NCBI GenBank assembly: GCA_030674185.1
Contig: CM060308.1
Span: 37,446,050 to 37,510,049, forward strand
DNA length: 64,000 nt
Reading direction: 5' to 3'
Source of the DNA: Monoplex corrugatus
Taxonomy: Eukaryota > Mollusca > Gastropoda > Littorinimorpha > Ranellidae
Part shown: piece after piece, positions 49,951-59,344 of the stretch
Layout: each line of letters opens with the position of its first letter
How positions within the stretch are numbered: position 1 is the stretch's first letter
Position numbers and translations under genes: made by a program
The notes under the pieces: model-generated
What the model saw: only the letters and a program-made list of their open reading frames with translations
Told to the model about the DNA's origin: nothing
Database searches by the model: none

Positions 49951-50488
49951 TTCCCCCGTTGGGTTGCCGAGGGCTCTTTCAGTATAAATAGTATCCCCAC
50001 CTTCTGGAAATTCTGTGCTAGAAATTTCCTCTTTTCTGTCACTCTCTTTGTTTCTGCCTTGTTGCCTTGTTTTCTGTCATTTCTACTTATTTTCTGCCTT
50101 AATGGTCCATTCACCTGTATTTTTTCGATAAAGTCTTACGTACTTTTTCTTCGAATTGATAATTGGGTACATGTATTAAGTGCATTTTTAGCTCTAAGGA
50201 GGTGAGATATGCGGATGCAATTTAGGTAATTTATGCCTGTTTTTATATATGTTTTGGTGTCCCTATGTATGATTATATTTGTATTCAGGTGTTTTTTTTT
50301 AAATCTCCCCTGTGCGATAAATCGGACGGAATGGTAATCCCCGGGGGTATGTCCTTAGATTATGTGCGCGAATGCATTGATATGTGCACTTAATTTTCTT
50401 TTCTTTCTTTTTTTCCTGTTAAAGTTTTGTGTGTTTTGAAGCGGTTATAGCCCTGATATGGCTTTGTGCAGTCGGCTGGGCTTTAAAC
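49951..50488 (-). repeat. Dispersed repeat family R, copy 7 (in the 48-bp satellite)
   Basis: A reverse-oriented R copy from GGCTCTTTCAGTATAAATAG to GGCTGGGCTTTAAAC. It is nearly identical to copy 8, far closer than to any other copy. Confidence 0.92.
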
Positions 50489-50504
50489 AACAATAATAAA
50501 AAAA

Positions 50505-50805
50505 AAGAACCGGTTCATAATAAGAATTGAGCACACTATGGAATGTTTGGAAACCAACCGGTTCCTATTAAGAATTGAGCACACTATGGGATGTTTGGAA
50601 ACCAACCGGTTCCCATTAAGAATTGAGCACACTATGGGATGTTTGGAAACCAACCGGTTCCTATTAAGAATTGAGCACACTATGGGATGTTTGGAAACCA
50701 ACCGGTTCCTATTAAGAATTGAGCATACTATGGGATGTTTGGAAACCAACCGGTTTCTATTAAGAATTGAGCACACTATGGGATGTTTGGAAACCAACCG
50801 GTTCC
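50505..50805. repeat. 48-bp satellite, second block (~6 units)
   Basis: Same unit as the first block, lying between R copies 7 and 8. The period is a multiple of three, so repeating 16-residue frames appear on both strands. Confidence 0.97.
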
Positions 50806-51341
50806 TTCCCCCGTTTGGGTTGCCGAGGGCTCTTTCAGTATAAATAGTATCCCCACCTTCTGGAAATTCTGTGCTAGAAATTTCCTCTTTTCTGTCACTC
50901 TCTTTGTTTCTGCCTTGTTGCCTTGTTTTCTGTCATTTCTACTTATTTTCTGCCTTAATGGTCCATTCACCTGTATTTTTTCGATAAAGTCTTACGTACT
51001 TTTTCTTCGGATTGATAATTGGGTACATGTATTAAGTGCATTTTTAGCTCTAAGGAGGTGAGATATGCGGAAGCAATTTAGGTGATTTATGCCCGATTTT
51101 TATATGTTTTGGTGTCCTTGTGTATGCTTATATTTGTATTCAGGTGTGTTTTTTAGATCTCCCCTGTGCGATAAATCGGACGGAATGGTAATACGCCGGG
51201 GGCATGTCCTTAGATTATGTGCGCGAATGCATTGATATGTGTACTTAATTTTCTTTTCTTTTTTTTTCCTGTTGAAGTTTTGTGTTTTTTGAAGCAGTTA
51301 TAGCCCTGATATGGCTTTGTGCAGTCGGCTAGGCTTTAAAC
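50806..51341 (-). repeat. Dispersed repeat family R, copy 8 (in the 48-bp satellite)
   Basis: It has the same left junction with the satellite as copy 7 (GGTTCCTTCCCCCGTT), displaced by 855 bases. This shows that R plus satellite were duplicated together. Confidence 0.92.
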
Positions 51342-51359
51342 AACAATAAAAGAAAAAGA

Positions 51360-52207
51360 AAGAACCGGTTCCTATTAAGAATTGAGCACACTATGGAATG
51401 TTTGGAAACCAACTGGTTCCTATTAAAGAATTGAGCACACTATGGGATGTTTGGAAACCAACCGGTTCCTATTAAAGATTTGAGCACACTATGGGATGTT
51501 TGGAAACCAACTGGTTCCTATTAAGATTTGAGTACACTATGGAATGTTTGGAAACCAACCGGTTCCTATTAAGAATTGACACACTATGGGATGTTTGGAA
51601 ACCAACCGGTTCCTATTAAGAATTGAGCACACTATGGATGTTTGGAAACCAACTGGTTCCTATTAAGATTTGAGCACACTATGGAATGTTTGGAAACCAA
51701 CCGGTTCCTATTAAGAATTGAGCACACTATGTGATGTTTAGAAACAAACTGGTTCCTATTAAGAATTGAGCACACTGTGGGATGTTTGGAAACCATCCGG
51801 TTCCTATTAAGAATTGAGCACACTGTGGGATGTTTGGAAACCAACCGGTTCCTATTAAGACTTGAGCACGCTACGGGATGTTTGGAAACCAACCGGTTCC
51901 CATTAAGAATTGAGCATACTATGGGATGTTTGGAAACCAACCGGTTCCTATTAAGAATTGAGCACGCTATGGGATGTTTGGAAACCAACCGGTTCCCATT
52001 AAGAATTGAGCACACTATGGGATGTTTGGAAACCAACCGGTTCCCATTAAGATTTGAGCACACTATGGGATGTTTGGAAACCAACCGGTTCCTATTAAGA
52101 ATTGGACACATATGGGATATTTGGAAACCAACCGGTTCCCATTAAGATTTGAGCACACTATGGGATGTTTGGAAACCAACCGGTTCCTATTAAGAATTGA
52201 GCACACT
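51360..52207. repeat. 48-bp satellite, third block (~17-18 units)
   Basis: Most units contain the palindrome AACCGGTT; some have AACTGGTT or CATCCGGTT. Length variants of 47 and 49 bases occur. The block ends at GAGCACACTCTAGACTCAGG. Confidence 0.97.
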
Positions 52208-52322
52208 CTAGACTCAGGCTCATCAGAAAGACAGGGACCACACAGTCGCATTTCATCCACTTCACGACGTGTTGCTCTACCGTCCCTGACCAGTACCGCA
52301 GGTGTCTGTATCTGTCTTGGAC
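52208..52322 (+). mobile_element. SINE family III body fragment, inverted
   Basis: The reverse complement (for example GTGAAGTGGATGAAATGCGA) matches the body of the SINE at 32255-32530. No tRNA head is kept. Confidence 0.6.
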
Positions 52323-52330
52323 ATATATGT

Positions 52331-52480
52331 AAATATGTAGATGTAGATGTAGATGTAGATGTAGATGTAGATGTATGATGTAGATGTAATCCTATTTCAT
52401 TAGTGTATTATTATGTCATGTATATTAGATGTAATGAGATGTAGATGTAGATGTAATGTAATGTAGATGTATATGTAATT
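52331..52480. repeat. (GTAGAT)n repeat and degenerate continuation
   Basis: Nine or so GTAGAT units, then ATGTAGATGTAAT-type variants. Confidence 0.93.
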
Positions 52481-52659
52481 ATGTAGATTATGTTATATGT
52501 ATCCTATATCACTTTCTCATCTCTTCATGTATATAAATATTATATATATATACATATATATATGTACACATATATTATATTGATTTGATATGATATCACA
52601 GTATCACACATTACACACATATACATACACAAATCATAGCACCATATAATGATGTGGTA

Positions 52660-52895
52660 TGCATGATACACAACACACACACACACATATACGAATGCAG
52701 CACGCATACACACACACACGCACGCACACACACACACACAACACACACACACATACACACACATACACACACAAACATATACACACACAAACAAACACAC
52801 AACATACACACACACAACACAACACAAAACACAGACACGCACACACACACGCACACACCTCACACACACACATGCACAGACACACGCACGAACAC
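52660..52895. repeat. (CA)n-rich microsatellite
   Basis: Imperfect CA with AACACA and GCAC interruptions. Confidence 0.94.
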
Positions 52896-53115
52896 GTACA
52901 GAGGCACAAACCAGTTGAATGATTTTGACCTTTTAATTCTCGTTTCCCTTGAGTCAAAGTCACTGAAAATAGAAGACAGCATCCCAGCACCAAAATTCTG
53001 ACATACTCTCATCAAATGCATTTTTCTCATCCATTTGGCCCTCACCGAGATAAATACATACAGACCTCGATAAATACATGAGCACATGCACACACTGTGA
53101 TAAGCATATATCACA

Positions 53116-53480
53116 ATACAGAGTTTGTAGTTTGATCAAGAAAGATTCCGACAATTCCATCTGCGCTCCTCTCAAATTTTTGCCAGATAAAATTTGGTCA
53201 AGAAAGATTCGGACAATTCCATTTGCGCTCCACCCAAATCTGCCAGATATTTTCTCTAGCAGACTACCTAAGCCCGCATAAATCCCAGTGTGCTGGCAAC
53301 GTCTTGGGAGGGAGTGGGGGTGGGTGGGTAGAAGGGACATGTGAAACTCTAAGCTGACACCATTAGAATGCTGGAAAAATTTAAGACGGGTAGCTAACAG
53401 GCCACTTTTGTAATGTCTTAGGATGGGACTGACATCAAGATACCATATCTTGAACCCATAGCCCTGTCAAAACCCGCGTA
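53116..53480 (+). repeat. Dispersed repeat family C, copy 3 (internal duplication)
   Basis: The start is duplicated: TCAAGAAAGATTCCGACAATTCC and the related segment beginning TCAAGAAAGATTCGGACAATT, each followed by a GCGCTCC motif. Later parts (TTAAGACGGGTAGCTAACAG) match copy 2. Confidence 0.62.
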
Positions 53481-54145
53481 ATAACTACTCGACACCTATA
53501 ACAGTTCTTAGTTTGTACTGTCAATCACGGAGAGAGAGAGATTCAAGTTCAAAGTTATATAATTTATTCATTTAAAAGCCAGACCCCCACCCCATCTGAA
53601 AGGGTGGAATGAACATACAATGCAGATGCATTGAAAATACTTCACAAAATACTGATAACTACACGAAATGATATATGTCAAAATAATTAAGAAACATATA
53701 CTGCTACGGATTTTGAGTGCTTTGTAAAGATAAACTACAAGGCATTTAACAGGTTCTCAGCATCTAAATACCGTAAGCAAGCCAAGTCTCAGCGCAGAAG
53801 GCTTTTTATAACGTATTGTGGACGAATCAACTGTCTCGTAAGATCATGTTCATAACGTATTGTGGAAAAATCAGCTGTCTTCTCAAATTATTTTTAAGGC
53901 ATGGTAACAAAAACACCAAATGAATTTTATTTTCTCGTGTTTATTTTCACACTGGACAAATCATATCATCGTCAGTATGTCGTCTATAACGTTAAAAATG
54001 AACAAACATTCAGAGACATCAGGTCTGAATCCTGTCATAATATAGATGAAATAGGCATCTGTTCCCTTGATAAATATGTAAAGTAGAAGGGTTAAAATGT
54101 CTGTACACATAAAATCTGTCATTGTCATGAACATGATATAGCAGA
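53481..54145. other. Unassigned spacer
   Basis: AT-rich sequence. A short direct repeat with TTATAACGTATTGTGGA-like words lies near 53805-53870. No gene is supported. Confidence 0.45.
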
Positions 54146-54147
54146 AG

Positions 54148-54392
54148 ACAGAGAGAGAGGGGGAGTAGAGGGAGAGAAAATGATGGATTGAAAGAATGTG
54201 ACACTGAGAATGAAAGAGATAGCGGGGGAGGGAGGGGGAGAATATGAGAATGAGAGAGAGAGAGAGAGAAAAAAAGAGAGAGAGAGATTGACACAGAGAG
54301 ACAGAGACAGAGAGACAGAGACAGAGAAAGAGAGACAGAGAGAGGAGTGAGAGAGAGAGAGAGAAAGAGAGAGAGAGACAGAGACAGAGAGA
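54148..54392. repeat. (GA)n-rich microsatellite
   Basis: Imperfect GA with GACA and GGGA variants. The Ser/Leu-rich minus frames are artefacts. Confidence 0.95.
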
Positions 54393-54547
54393 GAGGTTAA
54401 CATGTCAGAAATATCCTTCCTGTTACCGCTATTACTATATTACTACACCAAAAGAATGACCACACACGGGGCAGGGATTGACATGTGGTACATGATGTGT
54501 GCACGTTCCCCTATGCATCAGTTTTCATTGATATTTCTATGAGAGCT

Positions 54548-54880
54548 TTGGGCTCTTGCGATTATCATATGCCTTTTGGCTCATGCGATTATCATAAGCC
54601 TTTTGGGCTCTTGCAATTATCATATGCCTTTTGGGCTCCTGCGATTATCATATGCCCTTTGGGCTTTTGCGATTATCATATGCCCTTTGGGCTCTTGCGA
54701 TTATCATATGCCCTTTGGGCTCTTGCGATTATCATATGCCCTTTGGGCTCTTGCGATTATCATATGCCCTTTGGGCTCCTGCGATTATCATATGCCCTTT
54801 GGGCTCCTGCGATTATCATATGCCCTTTGGTTCTTGCGATTATCATATGTCCTTTGGGCTCTTGCGATTATCATATGCTA
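54548..54880. repeat. 28-bp tandem array, ~12 units
   Basis: The unit is GATTATCATATGCCCTTTGG plus GCTCTTGC. The first units are shorter or variant, the middle units almost perfect. Confidence 0.95.
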
Positions 54881-55164
54881 ACACGCATATTGAAAAAGGT
54901 TAAAATGCTTATCAGTTATAAAAACACCGTATTACTACACACATTCTGAATGTGTATTACTACACACATATTTAGAGTTTTAGGAATAGTTGAAGAAAAA
55001 TTGCGAATTGTAACAATGTTTTGACTTAAGGGCAGCAGTTTAAAAGATTGATTTTAGAAGCATACACAAAAAAGATTGATTCTAAAATCATACAAGTTTT
55101 TCTTTTTCCATTTTTTTAAAAAAACGATCCGAAATTTCTCGGATAAATGTATGGACGTTGTTCT

Positions 55165-55675
55165 GCTCACACTATGCAGGCGGTATGTTGCTGCACTGTC
55201 TGCATACTCCATCTCCGGTGGGTATGCAGGGCGGGCGTTTTCAGTTTTCCAGAAGCCATATGACACCGACGTGAATTACAGGATAATTGACGTGCTTACT
55301 TGATATTCTGCGTGCTTATACACGCAAAGAGGATTAACCCTTTGACTCCCGCAACTTATCTACCAACACTAAAAAACTTAACTCTTTGATTCCTTCACCT
55401 TATCCACCAGTTTTCTGCAGGTAGCTGGTGGATAGGGTGAGGGAATCAAAGGGTTAAGTTTTTGCTTTGCTAGCGTGGTTGACAATGCAGGTTGCTAGTG
55501 GACAGGGTTCAGGAGTCAAAGGGTTAATCATTAACAGGCCTGCACACATGCTGACCAGAGAGATCGAAGATCTCTACACTTTACACACCAGGTGGGAGGT
55601 ACCCACGCGGGATCGAACCCCACACCTTCCGATTGGAAGTCTGACCTCTTACCCATTCGACTACCATGCCCGTCG
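55165..55675 (-). mobile_element. tRNA-derived SINE (family I), copy e, with nested MITE
   Basis: The minus strand begins GGGCATGGTAGTCGAATGGG (A-box region), then GACTTCCAATCGGAAGGTGT and GGGGTTCGATCCCGCG, a perfect B-box. The anticodon position reads TCC, Gly-like. After the body the copy is split by a TTAA-flanked MITE. Confidence 0.8.
55338..55523. mobile_element. piggyBac-like MITE, copy 2 (186 bp)
   Basis: TTAA at 55334-55337 and 55524-55527. Ends CCCTTTGACTCCC and GGAGTCAAAGGG are inverted repeats. A central palindrome (CCTTCACCTTATCCACCAG / CTGGTGGATAGGGTGAGGG) makes it foldback-like. It is the same family as 36832-36998. Confidence 0.85.
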
Positions 55676-55689
55676 TACCAAATTTCTTT

Positions 55690-56510
55690 TACATATGACT
55701 ACAAATTATCAAATCACTTTCCCGTTTGTTTTAAAGAAGATGGTAATCAGGAATATTCGTGAAACTACGGCAATACTCCAGTACGTTTTTGTACAGTGAT
55801 AAGGAACGGTAAAAACGATAGTGTTTTTAAAAAAAAAGGTAATGGATATTTAAAAACAATCTTTAAAAATTATACATAAAACAAATACAGGGGAAACTGG
55901 TGTGCATAGTTTCATATGCACTCAAGCTGTAACATCAACATATTACCAAACGCCTAGGCCCCCAGAAGACAAAATGTGATCCGATTTTCACAAATGCGGA
56001 CATGAAAATCAGATTTTGAAGACATCAAATCATTTTTATTTGTTGAAAAGAGCGTGACGTTTCCTTCCTAAAAATATATAAAATGAAGTCTCTAGTACGA
56101 CGACTATAGGAAATGTGACCAATTCAAATGTCATGTGTGTTTCATCCTCATTGAGAAAATGCAAGAAATGGTGTGAGAACATTTTTATTGTCACATTTTC
56201 CTAAGCAAACAAATTTAGACTCTATTGTTGAATTCTGAATTTGAATTACTGTGTACAGTGCACGGAAGTGGACGTCATTAGCTTCAAAACGATGTATGGA
56301 GTGTTGAGGTTCTGTGAGAGGTTGAGTTGTGGTGGAGATGTGAACACAGCCAAGATTTAACTGTTACAAGTATTGCCGGGGGGTCACCATATTTATTTAA
56401 TTTTGATGCTTTTTTTTGTTTTAGGGTGAACTTTACTGTGAAATGTATAGTGCACCTAAAATAAACTAAGAAAAAAGTTACACATAAAAATAAACTAAAA
56501 AAATAATTTT
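55690..56510. other. Unassigned spacer
   Basis: AT-rich sequence, no supported feature. Confidence 0.45.
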
Positions 56511-56517
56511 ACACCAC

Positions 56518-56578
56518 AACCACACCAACACGCACACACACACACACCACACACACACACCACACACCACACACACCC

Positions 56579-56612
<34 letters not shown>

Positions 56613-56615
56613 ACA

Positions 56616-56660
<45 letters not shown>
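56518..56660. repeat. (CA)n microsatellite
   Basis: CA repeat with CCACACC interruptions. Confidence 0.96.
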
Positions 56661-56782
56661 TGACTTCACCTAGATGGACCTCCATCACCTTTCTAAGGAT
56701 GTGTCAGGATTTTCTCATTCGTAACTTTACATCGCCATTTGTGAAAAGGTATCGCATGTGACAATGAGCTGAAGTCTGAAGT

Positions 56783-57754
56783 CTATACTATGTCAAAATT
56801 CATTAATCTCTCAGGAGCATGCCAGTAAATCAGCTCAGCCAGGCTACATTCTGCCGGATCTCGTGGTTTTTTATGGACATCATCATCATCGCTCAAGTCA
56901 TCTTTCATACTTTGTGGCGAGTCACGCACGGCACTTGGGTTATCCAAATGATTTTCTACGTTTTTGTCGTCCATGCCGGGGATGAGATCCGGAAGGGGTT
57001 CTCCTGTCTCCTCGTTAAAGGGACGGTGGACATCGGCAGCGACAGTAACTTTCTCGTCACCAGTCCTCTGACTTATGCTGTGCGCATCATCGTCAGCCTG
57101 TGCTATGGAACTCCCATCCGATTCGTTATGAATCGTGCCAGGAATGACGCTGAAAGTCTTGCCATCGTCTGCTCGTTGGAGGGAGGACTGTAGTGAACAT
57201 CGGCAATGGCAGTAATTTGTTTGCCACCTGTCTCTGGTAATTTTTCCCGCACTCCAGCATCATCTGGTACTGTGCTCATCCCTTCTGCTTCGCTTTTGAT
57301 TGCACCAGGCTCGAATCTGTCATTCGCATTATCCACTTCGGCAACGTTGGCATTGTCTCCTTGATTATTATCATTATTCACAGTGTCCACTTTCGTAGTA
57401 TTTTCAATGTCTAATACACAATCGTTTAAATTGTCCACTTCAGTATCACTCTCATTGTCCACGTTCGTATCAATGATAAGGTTCGCTTCAGAGTCAGTGA
57501 CATGTTCTCTTGCTTGGCCCTCAAACGTGTTTGTTTCAACGTTTTCAGGCTGAAGGGGTATTTCTTCCTGGTGATGTATGACGCACCTACGGCGATAAAA
57601 CCATTACCAGGATACCTATCAGCACTAGACACAGCAATGCCGACGCAGCACATGCCACTCCCACAACGGCAGGCTCGATGTCCCCTGACGGTGCTTCGGT
57701 AGGTGGTGCGTGTGTGAAAGCTGTGGACATGGTGCCATCACCTGTTGTGATATC
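56783..57754 (-). CDS. Single-pass membrane protein with acidic tail, last exon (two frame breaks)
   Basis: A minus-strand acceptor TTTGATTCCAG precedes 57754. The exon encodes DITTGDGTMSTAFTHAPPTE, a transmembrane helix (VVGVACAASALLCLVLIGIL) and, one frame off, a stop-transfer YRRRC and an acidic tail (NVDNESDTEVDNLND and on). The shift is at a TTTT run near 57598. A second, compensating shift near 57165 leads to MDDKNVENHLDNPS and a C-terminus ending LMNFDIV at 56783. The architecture parallels membrane gene 1 (short N-G-T stretch, helix, Asp-rich tail), suggesting related receptors or convergent design. Upstream exons are not identified. Confidence 0.55.
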
Positions 57755-57952
57755 CTGGAATCAAAATACCGTACATGTACATACATAACCGGTGAGACTA
57801 GGGAGAAAATTTCAGGAATGGTGATGAAAAGGTTCACGCCATGTTCTTCACAGTCAACTCAGCTAGGCTCTTCGCCTGCAGACTTGGAAATAAATCAAAA
57901 TGATGAACAGTGTGTATTGTAAATGAAATAGTACAAATTTGTTTTAGATGTA

Positions 57953-58019
57953 TACACACACACGCACACATGCACACACGCACGTTAACACAGACAGACA
58001 GACAGACAGACACAGACAG

Positions 58020-58074
<55 letters not shown>

Positions 58075-58133
58075 CAGACAGAGTGAGAGAGAGGAGAGAG
58101 ACAATGAGAGAGAGAAAGAGAGAGAGAGAGAGA

Positions 58134-58226
<93 letters not shown>
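57953..58226. repeat. Compound (CA)n-(GACA)n-(CAGG)n-(GA)n microsatellite
   Basis: CA/CACG, then GACA, then about 14 CAGG units, then about 140 bases of GA. Confidence 0.96.
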
Positions 58227-58227
<1 letters not shown>

Positions 58228-58289
58228 GAACGAAGACAGAAAGAATGTTTTGCTACAAATGACATGCTGGTGAAACGGAATGGGTAAAG

Positions 58290-59215
58290 TGAGAACATAT
58301 TACTGAAGAATAATAATTACATAATAATCTTACTGAAAAATAATTACTATGACAAAATCCTACTAAATAATTATTATTACGGCAACGATCCTACTGAAGA
58401 ACAGTTATTTAACACTAATCTTACAGAAAAATAATCATTACAACAATGATCTCACTGAACAATAAGTATTATAACAACGATCTTATGGAGAACAATAATC
58501 ATGATGATCTTACTGGAGAGAATAATTATTATGATAATGATCTTGCTGAAGAATGATAATAACAATTATCTTACAAAAAAGAAAATTAATGACTTTACCA
58601 ACTAAGTAACATAACTCTTGAGAGTCACGGAGTTATCTCCCATGTAGAATTTCTCAAACCCAACACAGTTTGCGCTACCCATTCAGCTAGCACAGACGCA
58701 GCCACAAAGCATAAAGTGGTAAGCTCAGAATATTCCTAATGACTTTACCGACAAAAAATTATTGTAACAACGATTTTACTGAAGAGAATAATTTCTATGT
58801 CAGTGATCTTTCAGGAGAATAATCATTTTTATCACAACAATGATCTTACTTTAAAATAATTATCATGATAATGATCTTACTGAAGAATGATCATTATAGC
58901 AATGAATTTACTAAAGAATATTATTATAACCACGTTTACTGAAGAAAGTAAATATTATAACAATGCTCTCCCGAAAAGAATAATTATTACAACGCTCTAC
59001 TGAAAAGAATAACCATTTTAACAATGACCTTACTGCAGAGAATGATTATCATATTAGTGATTTTACTGAAGAGAATAATTGTTACACCAATGATTCTATC
59101 GAAATGACCAACTATCATATTAATGATCTAACTGAAGAGAATAAATCGTACAGCAATAATTGGTCTTACTGAAGAAAATAATAATCGTATCAATGATCTC
59201 ACCATAGAGAATAAT
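58290..59215. repeat. Degenerate AT-rich tandem array (~36-40 bp unit)
   Basis: Units contain AATGATCTTACTGAAGA and AATAATTATTA-like stretches, about 22-25 degenerate copies. It is interrupted at 58600-58737 by a foldback arm. Confidence 0.85.
58600..58737 (+). mobile_element. Single arm of the foldback element
   Basis: It matches the left arm at 49393-49518 from AACTAAGTAACATAACTCTT to AAAGTGGTAAGCT. TAATGACTTTACC flanks both sides (13 bases), consistent with a target duplication or with the local array. Confidence 0.82.
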
Positions 59216-59218
59216 CAA

Positions 59219-59292
59219 GTTAACAAGAAACACTCGAGGGTGCTAGCTGGGACCCAGAGCAACAATACCTCACCACTGACTAGGCATTGATC
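59219..59292 (+). repeat. Dispersed repeat family B, copy 3
   Basis: It starts GTTAACAAGAAACACTCGAG and contains GGGACCCAGAGCAACAATAC and CTCACCACTGACTAGGCA. Confidence 0.72.
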
Positions 59293-59344
59293 TTGTTATC
59301 ATCACGTGTCCTGCCGCATGGCGCTGGCGATCATAGCCCTCCAT

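Noticed and set aside
50483..52145. Frames encoding MGCLETNRFLLRIEHT or NRLVSKHPIVCSIL repeats on both strands
   Set aside because: The 48-bp satellite period is a multiple of three, which yields mirrored frames without coding meaning.
56819..57193. Plus-strand 124-residue hydrophobic frame
   Set aside because: It is antisense to the acidic tail of membrane gene 2; complementing Asp/Glu codons gives Val/Ile/Leu-rich frames.
57834..57880. Possible small upstream exon of membrane gene 2 (minus strand, after CTGCAG)
   Set aside because: The donor is weak and the phase does not match the exon start at 57754; I could not support it.
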